A program made the position numbers and the translations under genes. Below are positions 27,995 through 35,900 of a stretch of 64,000 bases of DNA, one piece after another. Every line of letters begins with the position of its first letter. Position 1 is the stretch's first letter. Source of the DNA: Marinobacter sp. F3R08 (GTDB lineage: Bacteria; Pseudomonadota; Gammaproteobacteria; Pseudomonadales; Oleiphilaceae); contig NZ_JAHKPI010000020.1 in the NCBI RefSeq assembly GCF_018860425.1, forward strand, positions 62,001-126,000, written 5' to 3'. The notes beneath the pieces are model-generated. The model was given only the letters and a program-made list of their open reading frames with translations, ran no database searches and was not told the origin of the DNA.

Positions 27995-28792
27995 TCACTC
28001 GTCGGCATTCAGGAAACGGCGGCACAAAGCCGTAAAAGAGTCTGCTTTCTCGGCATGCAACCAGTGACCAGTACCCTCAATTATGCGCAGTTGCGCCTCG
28101 GGAAACAGTCCCTCAATAGCCTCCCGGTGCTTCTCCTGGATGTAGGCCGAATCCGCTCCCTTGAGAAACAGGACCGGTCCAGTAAACGGGCCATCGCCCT
28201 CAGGCGCCTTGGCAAGATTTTCGTAGCAGGCCTCGATAACAGGCAGGTTGAGCCTCCAGCGAAACACCGGACCACCTTCTTCCTGCTGTTCCCGGGGTAT
28301 GCGCTCAAGATTCTTCAACAGGAACTGCCGTACACCCGGCTCCTCAACAAATCCGGCCAGCAGCCTGTCAGCGTCCTGGCGGGAGCTCACAGCGGTCAGA
28401 TCGATGGTGCTCAGCCCCTCCAGAATGGCATCGTGACGGGGCTTGTAGGAAACCGGTGCAATGTCGGCCACAATCACTTTATCCACGCGTTCAGGCGACT
28501 GCAGGGCCACCTGCATAGCCACCTTGCCGCCCATGGAGTGCCCCAGCAAACTGACCTTGTCCAGACCCTGTTCGTCCATATAGGCAACCACATCGCGCGC
28601 CATGGCCGGATAGTCCATCGTATCCGTATGGGGCGAGCTGCCATGGTTGCGCTCATCCAGCGCGTGAATCTGCCACTGATCTTCAAGACGCCGGGCTATG
28701 CCTCCCAGATTGTCGAGGGATCCGAACAACCCGTGTAACAGAATAAGCGGCGAGCCTTCGCCGGTAATACGGTGATTCAGGGCAACAGTCAT
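27995..28792 (-). CDS. Alpha/beta hydrolase, YbfF-type esterase
   Basis: 265 residues. Nucleophile elbow GHSMGGK, oxyanion HGLFGS, and the catalytic His in GTGHWLHAEK; the DERNHGSS segment is characteristic of YbfF-type acyl-CoA esterases. Cytosolic. Its start is 100 bases after the neighbouring SMP-30 gene's start, and is on the same strand. Confidence 0.88.
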   Translation of the reverse strand: MTVALNHRITGEGSPLILLHGLFGSLDNLGGIARRLEDQWQIHALDERNHGSSPHTDTMDYPAMARDVVAYMDEQGLDKVSLLGHSMGGKVAMQVALQSPERVDKVIVADIAPVSYKPRHDAILEGLSTIDLTAVSSRQDADRLLAGFVEEPGVRQFLLKNLERIPREQQEEGGPVFRWRLNLPVIEACYENLAKAPEGDGPFTGPVLFLKGADSAYIQEKHREAIEGLFPEAQLRIIEGTGHWLHAEKADSFTALCRRFLNADE

Positions 28793-28893
28793 GGGTGATC
28801 AGTCTCCGGATTGGTCTGCATTCTCAAAGCGGATACATTACCACTGCCAGAGTTGCGAGCAAGTAGCGGTTTTGGCGGTCATTTTCCAAAGAC

Positions 28894-28918
28894 GAAAAAA
28901 AGCCGGGCAGAGCCCGGC
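28894..28918 (-). terminator. Rho-independent terminator of the 30-residue gene
   Basis: On the minus strand: GCCGGGC, TCT loop, GCCCGGC (28902-28918), then seven T (28895-28901). It starts 31 bases after the stop of the small gene at 28949-29041. Confidence 0.92.
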
Positions 28919-28948
28919 AAAGAGGTCATAGACGTTTCGTCCGAAGAA

Positions 28949-29041
28949 TCAGCAATAGAAGATGCTGTTCAGATATTCCGCCAGCTCAATCACGTTTTTG
29001 CGCTCAAGCTCGGTATGGGGGATGAAGATTTCGTGTTCCAT
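28949..29041 (-). CDS. Unrecognised 30-residue protein with its own terminator
   Basis: A short gene in the gap between the esterase and the AraC regulator. The ATG at 29041 has AGGAGG followed by AGTCTT, an almost ideal ribosome site. The product starts MEHEIFIPHT and ends SIFYC: acidic/amphipathic, with no signal peptide and a C-terminal Cys. The helix ERKNVIELAEYLNS is plausible. A strong terminator follows. No family is recognised. The stretch EXXXY at 19-23 recalls PqqA but nothing else supports that. A perfect 6-bp inverted repeat (29069-29074 and 29086-29091) lies upstream. Real translation is likely from the signals, not proven. Confidence 0.62.
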   Translation of the reverse strand: MEHEIFIPHTELERKNVIELAEYLNSIFYC

Positions 29042-29190
29042 AAGACTCCTCCTGTTTGCCTTTCCATTGCATCAACCTGATATTCTGATGCTATCGTTAA
29101 TGCCTCGGGTAACCGTTGACAGGCGGTTGCAAACACTTGACATTTTGTACCATCCATCGTGACAGGTCGTTAACTATCGGGCCGAACAAC

Positions 29191-30273
29191 GTGACATCTG
29201 CACAATCAGAACCCACCAGTGCTCCGCAGGTCGCTGCCTCCAGCACGCTGGCCCTGGCTCATTACCTTGAACGCCAGGGCGTGCTCAATGAAGCGCGCGT
29301 TGAGCAACTGACCGGATTGACGATGGTGGAACTCACCGACCCGGACAGGCGTGTAACCGCAGATCTCCACTACCGGCTCTGGGAGCATGCCGAGTTGGCA
29401 ACAGGCGATCCGGGAGTCGGACTGCATGCAGGACAGGTCGTCGATCCGGAGCGGATGGGGCTGGTTGGACACGTGTTTTTCAATTGCGACACATTGGGTG
29501 AGGCCGTTACCCAATATGTGCGCCTGCACCGGCTGATCAATGAATCCGTGTTTCTAAGCTTCGAACAGACTGCAGACCAGGCGATCCTTTGCTGGCAAGC
29601 GGATGCGAGAGAACACTACTGCCGGCAGGATATGGACCGAACCCTCGCAGCAGCCATTACCCGCACCCGGCACTTTATACACCCTGGCATCAGGGCGGAG
29701 TGGGTTGAGATTGCCCACGCCGCACCTGCGTACGCGGACGAGTATGAGAAGCTCCTTGGTGGTCCAGTCCGGTTTGATTGCGACATTACCCGCCTCGCGT
29801 TCAACAGCCGTCATCTTGGCCATCCGATTCCCCGCCGCAACCCCTATGTCTACTCAGCGGTCCTGAAACAGGTCAACGCACTGCTGGCAAGACTGCAGAC
29901 GCGCCGTTCCTTCGGCCGCAAGATTCGCCGGCTGATTTCAAAACAGATGGCAACCGAGAAAATTGATGCCGACAGTCTGGCCCGCCAATGTCACATGAGC
30001 CGCCAGACGCTGTACCGAAAGCTCAAGAAGGAAGATCTGAGCTTTCATGGGTTGGTGGAGCAGGTCCGGCAGGATAAGGCACTAAGATATGTAGCGGGGG
30101 ATCATTACGCTTTGGGCGAAATTGCCTTCCTGCTGGGATTCTCTGAACTAAGTGCATTCAGCCGGGCGTTCAAACGCTGGACCGGAACTTCTCCTGCTGA
30201 ATACCGGGCGCGGCATCTTGCAACCCAGAGAGTCGCAAGCCCGGGGCCAGGCGCTCCCGACGGAGACCGATAA
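29191..30273 (+). CDS. AraC family transcriptional regulator
   Basis: 360 residues: an N-terminal arabinose-binding-like (AraC/OruR-type) domain of about 200 residues, then a C-terminal double HTH (IDADSLARQCHMSRQTLYRKL and LGEIAFLLGFSELSAFSRAFKRWTG). The start at GTG 29191 is the best guess; no strong ribosome site is visible and the frame stays open further upstream. A TTGACA occurs at 29117 and a TTGACA-like hexamer at 29137. The stop overlaps the cls start (TAATG), an unusual coupling of a regulator with a lipid synthase. Confidence 0.85.
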   Translation: MTSAQSEPTSAPQVAASSTLALAHYLERQGVLNEARVEQLTGLTMVELTDPDRRVTADLHYRLWEHAELATGDPGVGLHAGQVVDPERMGLVGHVFFNCDTLGEAVTQYVRLHRLINESVFLSFEQTADQAILCWQADAREHYCRQDMDRTLAAAITRTRHFIHPGIRAEWVEIAHAAPAYADEYEKLLGGPVRFDCDITRLAFNSRHLGHPIPRRNPYVYSAVLKQVNALLARLQTRRSFGRKIRRLISKQMATEKIDADSLARQCHMSRQTLYRKLKKEDLSFHGLVEQVRQDKALRYVAGDHYALGEIAFLLGFSELSAFSRAFKRWTGTSPAEYRARHLATQRVASPGPGAPDGDR

Positions 30274-31703
30274 TGAACGACGTGTCGCTGGTCGCGATTG
30301 CGGTGGGCGCCATTTACCTGGCCGCCTTTGCCTGCGTCTACCGTATTCTGCTGACCTACCGTACCACCCAGGGGGCCATCGCCTGGATCATTGCACTGAT
30401 CGGACTACCCTATCTTTCGGTCCCCATGTTCATCCTTTTCGGGCGTTATCGTTTTGGAGGTTACCTGAGGGCCCGCCGCCTCGGCGATGAATCGCTGACC
30501 AGTCTCCTGAATCGGTTCGAACAGCAGACCACCTCCATTCCGATTCCAGGCAGTGACCGCTTCACAGACGAACTGCAGGTGCTTTGCCGACTCGGGCGGC
30601 AGCCATTTACTGACGGCAACCGATGCACTCTGCTCAGGGATGGAGAGGCAACATTCGAGGCTCTGTTTGAAGCCATGGAAGACGCCGAACATTATATTCT
30701 TCTGGAATTCTATATCGTGCGTTCAGACCGGGTTGGTCGTCGGATCAAGTCCATTCTTGAACGCAAGCTGGCCCAGGGTGTGAAAGTCTGGTTTCTGTAC
30801 GACGACATCGGCAGCGTCTGGCTGCCACGCAACTATCTGAACCAACTTGCCGCAGCTGGCGCCCGGGTTGCCTCATTCGGAAACGGTAACATCCGCCGAC
30901 GGCGATTCCAGATCAATTTCCGGAACCACCGTAAACTGCTGGTTTGCGATGGCAGAGTCGGCTTTGTGGGCGGGATTAATCTGGGGGACGAATATCTGGG
31001 CACCGCCATGGATCAGGAGCCCTGGCGAGACACCCATTGCCGGATTGAAGGTCCGGCAGTGACCGGCCTGCAGCTAGCGTGGCTGGAAGACTGGACCTGG
31101 GCCAGCAATGATATGCCCGCCCTTGACTGGGAACCGGCCGACAACCAGCCAGGAACCGATGAGGTACTGGTGCTGCCGACAGGACCAGCCGATACCTGGG
31201 AAACCTGCACACTGTTTTTCCTGAATTGTATCAACAACGCGCGAACACGCCTCTGGATCGCCTCGCCCTACTTCGTGCCGGACTTCCAGATCATGAATGC
31301 GCTGCAGCTTGCGGCGCTTCGGGGCGTGGATGTGAGAATCCTGATACCTGAGAAATCGGACAGCCGCCTGATTGGTCTGGCCGCCTATTCCTACCTGGTC
31401 CAGGCCTGCAAGACCGGAATCGGCATCTATCGCTACCAGCCAGGGTTCATGCATCAGAAAGTCATTCTGGTGGATGACCGGTATTCCGCCGTGGGAACCG
31501 CCAACATGGACAACCGCTCCATGCGACTGAATTTCGAGATCACGGCCATTACCACCGCACCGCACTTTATCCGCAGTGTCGAATCCATGCTGGAACAGGA
31601 TCTGGATGGCTCGCGTCTGATGACCGAGAGAGATTATAAGGAGCGCTCAATCCTGTTCCGCCTGGCTTGCCGAGCGGTGCGTCTGCTGGCGCCGCTGCTA
31701 TAG
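30273..31703 (+). CDS. cls: Cardiolipin synthase
   Basis: 476-residue phospholipase-D superfamily enzyme that makes cardiolipin from phosphatidylglycerol (ClsA) or related lipids. Two N-terminal membrane helices (about residues 4-25 and 35-55), then two HKD motifs: HRKLLVCDGRVGFVGGIN and HQKVILVDDRYSAVGTAN. Full length. Start overlaps the stop of the AraC gene, so regulator and synthase are made from one message. Confidence 0.93.
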   Translation: MNDVSLVAIAVGAIYLAAFACVYRILLTYRTTQGAIAWIIALIGLPYLSVPMFILFGRYRFGGYLRARRLGDESLTSLLNRFEQQTTSIPIPGSDRFTDELQVLCRLGRQPFTDGNRCTLLRDGEATFEALFEAMEDAEHYILLEFYIVRSDRVGRRIKSILERKLAQGVKVWFLYDDIGSVWLPRNYLNQLAAAGARVASFGNGNIRRRRFQINFRNHRKLLVCDGRVGFVGGINLGDEYLGTAMDQEPWRDTHCRIEGPAVTGLQLAWLEDWTWASNDMPALDWEPADNQPGTDEVLVLPTGPADTWETCTLFFLNCINNARTRLWIASPYFVPDFQIMNALQLAALRGVDVRILIPEKSDSRLIGLAAYSYLVQACKTGIGIYRYQPGFMHQKVILVDDRYSAVGTANMDNRSMRLNFEITAITTAPHFIRSVESMLEQDLDGSRLMTERDYKERSILFRLACRAVRLLAPLL

Positions 31704-31786
31704 ACTGTCCGCCCTCTGGTTCCGGAATACACGATGTGCGACCATGCCGGAACGATTCAGCAAGTACGCAGTAGCGACATATCCCA

Positions 31787-32464
31787 ATGAATGTCTTCAA
31801 ACCCAGAGAAACACTGACTGAACAAGTTGCGCGCCACATCGAGGATCTGATTGCCTTTGGCCAGCTTCGGTCCGGAGAACGGATCTACGAGGGCGCTATG
31901 GCAAAGCACATGGACGTCAGCCATGGCTCCATCCGGGAGGGCCTGTTGCTGCTGGAAAAGCGGCATCTGGTGCGCAATGTACCCCGCAAGGGGGCCTTCG
32001 TAACCCCGCTGGACGAATTCTTTGTCCGCAGCCTGTACGAAACCCTGGAGCTTTATCTCTCCCACACCGGACGAAAGCTGGTGCGCAACTGGAAACCGGA
32101 AGACATGGCGCAACTGGAAGACCTGAATCAGCGGATGCGGACCTGCTACGAAAAAAACGATCTGATGGCGTTCCTGGAACTGGGTATTGAGTACACCAAG
32201 GCGTCCCTGGTCTACGCCGATAACTACTTCATTGTTTCTGCAATTGATGACCTTTGGCCATCCGCCAAACGCTGTGCCTTTGTCGCCTTTCAGCAGGGAG
32301 GTAACCGGATTCTCGAAGACAACCTGTCACACATGGAACAGTCTATCAGCGCCATCAAGGATCGTGACGAGGACCGCCTCGCAGAGATCCTGAGCAGGTA
32401 TGCCCTTCAACAATGCCAGCAGGTACTTGCCGCCATAGAAACGACCGGCAACAAAACCGCCTGA
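31787..32464 (+). CDS. GntR family transcriptional regulator (FCD domain)
   Basis: 225 residues. The N-terminal winged HTH (RSGERIYEGAMAKHMDVSHGSIREGLLLLEKRHLV) and a C-terminal helical FCD-like ligand domain. Ligand and targets are unknown. Divergence from the patatin gene is convergent here (6 bases between the stops), so control of a neighbour through a shared promoter is not evident. It starts 83 bases after cls. Confidence 0.85.
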   Translation: MNVFKPRETLTEQVARHIEDLIAFGQLRSGERIYEGAMAKHMDVSHGSIREGLLLLEKRHLVRNVPRKGAFVTPLDEFFVRSLYETLELYLSHTGRKLVRNWKPEDMAQLEDLNQRMRTCYEKNDLMAFLELGIEYTKASLVYADNYFIVSAIDDLWPSAKRCAFVAFQQGGNRILEDNLSHMEQSISAIKDRDEDRLAEILSRYALQQCQQVLAAIETTGNKTA

Positions 32465-32470
32465 AGGCGC

Positions 32471-34687
32471 TCAATAGAAAAGCTGGGTGAACGAGAAACC
32501 TATATTGAGATAGGCCGTCCAGTTGGATTCGTTATTATAGGCCGCTGCCAGCTGCACCGGGCCCAGAAAGGTATCCACGCCGGCGAACACACTGGAAGAC
32601 TTGACCGAACTGTCCCAGCTGGCCGCCTCCAGCGACGCCCAGGCGTTACCCGCCTCGAACCCGGCACCAACGAACCAGGGCACCAGCGGCCCACCAAAGG
32701 TCTGACTGGCGTAAGCTGAAACCATTAACGCGTTGTCTCCGGTAATCTCTCCCGGTGCGTAAGCCGACAGTCGGCGGAAACCACCAAGACGAACCGCATT
32801 TTCGACGCCTGGCGTACCGCGCGTTACCGCATGGGCATAAAGCAGCCCTGTTAACGTCAGGCCTTTCCAGCTCTCCGTGCCCAATACCAGGCCGGTCACC
32901 GAATCAAATTTCCGGTCTGATCCCAGGCCCTCGCGTTCAAAGCGCCCCCGAACTCCGGCAAAAGCACCCTCACCAGGGAAAAACGTATCGTCCAGCGAAT
33001 CATGAACCAGTTGTACGGCGATTCCTCCCTGATGCACCGCCTCCTCCGGAGCCAATGGCTGGCCTATCTGTTCATCCACCGTGGCGTAACCCCGGGCATA
33101 GATCAGTCGGATCTCGGCATTGCCTCCGATTTCCATACCCAATGCCAGATCCGCTTTGCGGAACGTCACGTCTGCCTCCGAGACGCGGTCACCGGAGGCG
33201 TCAAAAAGGCTGATTGTATTCCGGTAGTACTCGCCCCCAAGCTCCAGGAACCGCTCATAGCCATAGTCCAGAGGCTGGTACCATTGACTTCTAACCCAGG
33301 GTTCTGTGCCCAGCTGGACACCGGTCTGCCACTCCCCACCCAGTTCATTCAGCTCGGTCATTCGCAAAGAGGATGCGAGATTAAAGCGTGTATTACCGTC
33401 AAAGTTGTCCTCATAATTGAGGCCAAAAGACAGATAATCCGGCCCCCAGCTCTTCTCCTGGACCCGGATACTCAGGACCGTTCCCGTGGGCGACGGCGAC
33501 GTCGAGTAGGACACAATTTCGTAATACCCAAGACCATATATGCGCTTTAGATCTGCCTCCAGCTGCCGGGTATCCAGCGGCTCGCCGGTTTGCTGGCGAA
33601 TTCGTTCCTTGAGGAAGTCACGAGCCAGTCTCCGGCTGTCTTCTATCTCGATACGTGAAACGATGTTTGCGCTCGCACCCCGTGCTGCCAGGTTGCCCCG
33701 CCAGACAGCCCATGCATCAGGGGATAGAGAGAGTGGTCGCAACTCGACCCCATGCTCTCGCGCCGAACTGGCCCCAAGCTCAAACAGGACCGGAGCATCG
33801 TAGAAATCGGCGGATGTGTATCCTTCCAGGTTCGGGCGTATCAGGATATCGCCGGTCGCCAGCAGGTCCAGCTGGCGATCCGTATTTCTTCGGGTCATGA
33901 TGGTCGTAAGCTGCCCGACAACGGAGAAGGCACCCCGCAGCTCATCGATTTTCAGAAGACTGTCGGTGATATCGATGGCGATGATGACGTCGGCGCCCAT
34001 TTCACGGGCAACACTGATTGGCAGATTATTCGCTACGCCACCATCAACCAATAACTGCCCCTTGAGCTCCACCGGGGCGTAAACCCCGGGAATACTCATG
34101 CTCGCCCGGATGGCTTCGGACAAATTGCCGTCACCGATAGCGACCTGTTCACCAGTTTCCAGATCTGTGGCAACGGCGCGGAATGGGATCGGCAGGCGAT
34201 CAAAATCTTCAACCAGAGAGGCGTTGCGGGTCAGCTCGTTCAGGATAAAACCAAGATTCTGACCGGCAATCAGGCCACCACCGACACGCAGTCCATCAGC
34301 GCGCACACCGATGCCGGGAACTACCGGAAACCGCCAGTCATCCTGCTTGCGCCTTACAGGCTTGTAGACCCGGCCAGGATCATCCCGAAAGCTCGACAAC
34401 CAGTCCATACCGATAAAACGCTGTTCGATGTCACTGACGGGCATGCCGCTGGCGTACAGTGCGCCAACTGCAGACCCCGCGCTGGTTCCAACCACCAGAT
34501 CAACCGGGATCCGCATTTCCTCCAGCACTCTCAATACGCCAACATGAGCCATACCCTTGGCGCCGCCACCACTAAGCACCAGGCCGACCCTGGGGCGTTC
34601 CTCAGCCGGTGCCGGTGATACCAGAAGCTGCAGCGTCGCAATTAGCAGCCATGGGGCGATCCGACCCCAACAGATTCGCCGATTCAC
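32471..34687 (-). CDS. Patatin-like phospholipase with C-terminal Omp85-type barrel (PlpD type)
   Basis: 738 residues. Signal peptide, then a patatin domain with oxyanion GGGAKG, nucleophile GTSAGS and the catalytic Asp in VDGGVANN, a POTRA-like linker (about 330-410) and a C-terminal beta-barrel of 16 strands ending in FTQLFY. This is the layout of type Vd secretion proteins such as PlpD, in which the phospholipase is passed to the surface by its own barrel. The GTG at 34687 is 7 bases beyond the stop of the preceding gene, so the two are coupled; a longer reading frame upstream is rejected. Confidence 0.9.
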   Translation of the reverse strand: MNRRICWGRIAPWLLIATLQLLVSPAPAEERPRVGLVLSGGGAKGMAHVGVLRVLEEMRIPVDLVVGTSAGSAVGALYASGMPVSDIEQRFIGMDWLSSFRDDPGRVYKPVRRKQDDWRFPVVPGIGVRADGLRVGGGLIAGQNLGFILNELTRNASLVEDFDRLPIPFRAVATDLETGEQVAIGDGNLSEAIRASMSIPGVYAPVELKGQLLVDGGVANNLPISVAREMGADVIIAIDITDSLLKIDELRGAFSVVGQLTTIMTRRNTDRQLDLLATGDILIRPNLEGYTSADFYDAPVLFELGASSAREHGVELRPLSLSPDAWAVWRGNLAARGASANIVSRIEIEDSRRLARDFLKERIRQQTGEPLDTRQLEADLKRIYGLGYYEIVSYSTSPSPTGTVLSIRVQEKSWGPDYLSFGLNYEDNFDGNTRFNLASSLRMTELNELGGEWQTGVQLGTEPWVRSQWYQPLDYGYERFLELGGEYYRNTISLFDASGDRVSEADVTFRKADLALGMEIGGNAEIRLIYARGYATVDEQIGQPLAPEEAVHQGGIAVQLVHDSLDDTFFPGEGAFAGVRGRFEREGLGSDRKFDSVTGLVLGTESWKGLTLTGLLYAHAVTRGTPGVENAVRLGGFRRLSAYAPGEITGDNALMVSAYASQTFGGPLVPWFVGAGFEAGNAWASLEAASWDSSVKSSSVFAGVDTFLGPVQLAAAYNNESNWTAYLNIGFSFTQLFY

Positions 34688-34694
34688 GATTCGG

Positions 34695-35300
34695 TCATTT
34701 CGGCTCGCTGGAATCTTCGTCCGCCAGTGACAGATGGGACACATCAGGCACTATCGGGGGCGGGAGATCACTTTCCACACCAAGATCGACGCCAGGCGGC
34801 GCCAGGCTCCACTCTTCCAGGTGCTGGAACATCGGTGGTTCTGCTTCAGTTGGCTCTGCCAGGGTTACCCCGACCGGGTCCAGACTCAAACCTGTGCCGG
34901 AGAGAATCGCGTCCACCTTCTCGCCCGCCACCGGAAGACGATCTCCAGGCTCGGTTTCCGGAACCTCACCCGGATTCTCCTCCCTGGATGGAGCAACTGG
35001 CACCGCCTGCTCCTGTGGCTGGACTTTCGGGGCTGCGGGCCGCGGTTGAGGCGCCTCACCGGCAGCAGGCCGGGGGTCGGCCATGGGCTGCACGAAGGCT
35101 ACCATGCCGTGCTTTTCAAGGACCGCACGGTATTTTTCAGCCTGAACCTCCTCCAGTTTGTTGCGAATAACAACCGGCTGGCCACTGAACATGCGATCAA
35201 CCTGTTCAAGAGAGGCCTTGAACAGCGTTCGGGCATTGTTGCGCGCCGTTTCCTGATCCGTTCCGGGAACGCAATCCCCTTTAAAGACAAGCTGAAACAT
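34695..35300 (-). CDS. Unrecognised protein with Pro/Glu-rich tail, upstream of the patatin gene
   Basis: 201 residues. The first about 70 (MFQLVFKGDC, then DRMFSGQPVVIRNKL and KYRAVLEKHG) form a compact domain that I recall in Pseudomonas hypothetical proteins; the rest is low-complexity, rich in Pro, Glu and Ala, with no obvious signal peptide or membrane segment. Seven bases separate its stop from the patatin start. Function unknown; a partner role is only suggested by coupling. Confidence 0.7.
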   Translation of the reverse strand: MFQLVFKGDCVPGTDQETARNNARTLFKASLEQVDRMFSGQPVVIRNKLEEVQAEKYRAVLEKHGMVAFVQPMADPRPAAGEAPQPRPAAPKVQPQEQAVPVAPSREENPGEVPETEPGDRLPVAGEKVDAILSGTGLSLDPVGVTLAEPTEAEPPMFQHLEEWSLAPPGVDLGVESDLPPPIVPDVSHLSLADEDSSEPK

Positions 35301-35452
35301 GCGTCTTCCTCTTAATGTTCGTCTCTCTCACATCATAGTTGATCGAGTGGCACACCGGGAGCCTGTTAATCCGTCAGTCGCTGTATCGACACTGCAAAAG
35401 ATTGAAAAATTAATATTACATACCGCGCAAAATGCGACAGACTCTGCAATAA

Positions 35453-35489
35453 TCAACTGTAACCAAAGTTTACATTTGGTTACAGTTGA
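35453..35489. promoter_or_regulatory. Perfect 15-bp-arm palindrome before the small secreted protein gene
   Basis: TCAACTGTAACCAAA (35453-35467) is exactly complementary to TTTGGTTACAGTTGA (35475-35489) across a 7-base spacer. It lies 30-66 bases before the start at 35519, in an AT-rich region, so it can be a dimer operator of a TetR-like repressor or a strong leader hairpin. No T run follows, which argues against a terminator. The rest of the 218-base gap has no clear feature. Confidence 0.75.
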
Positions 35490-35518
35490 ATCGGATCGTC
35501 ACCAGGGAGCGACCTCCA

Positions 35519-35884
35519 ATGACTACCAAGAAACCTTTTCGTCTCGCTGCCGCCGCCCTGCTGCTATCGACACCCCTCGCCCATGGTGAAAACCTCGATG
35601 TACTGATGAGCCAGGTATTCCCGGAAGCCCAGGCAACGTACATAGGGTACGAGAGTGTCGAACGGCAAGACATTCCTGCAAACACCGCCATCGATCGCAA
35701 ATACCTGATTGTGGACTTCCGCCTTGCCTCAAATCAGGTGGCGTCAGCACAGCTTCAGGCCAGTGTGCACAAGGTCTGCATGACCTTGCTGAAAGACCGC
35801 GACCTGGTCCAACAGCTGTCAGATTCCGGTTATGACATGGTCTCGGTCGCTTTCGACCGGCGCTCGCAGTTCGATTGCCTCTGA
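35519..35884 (+). CDS. Small exported protein of unknown function
   Basis: 121 residues with a signal peptide (TTKKPFRLAAAALLLS, cleavage probably after AHGE). The mature part of about 98 residues has two Cys (KVCMTLL and the C-terminal FDCL) that might form a disulfide. No family recognised. The ATG at 35519 follows CAGGGAGCGACC; an open 11-codon extension is less likely. The strong palindrome upstream suggests regulated expression. It converges with the sensor kinase gene. Confidence 0.72.
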   Translation: MTTKKPFRLAAAALLLSTPLAHGENLDVLMSQVFPEAQATYIGYESVERQDIPANTAIDRKYLIVDFRLASNQVASAQLQASVHKVCMTLLKDRDLVQQLSDSGYDMVSVAFDRRSQFDCL

Positions 35885-35900
35885 GGCATCCGACACACAC

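Noticed and set aside
28949-29041. Reading the small gene as PqqA (ExxxY motif)
   Set aside because: One E-x3-Y pattern only; no pqq genes nearby and the C-terminus does not fit.
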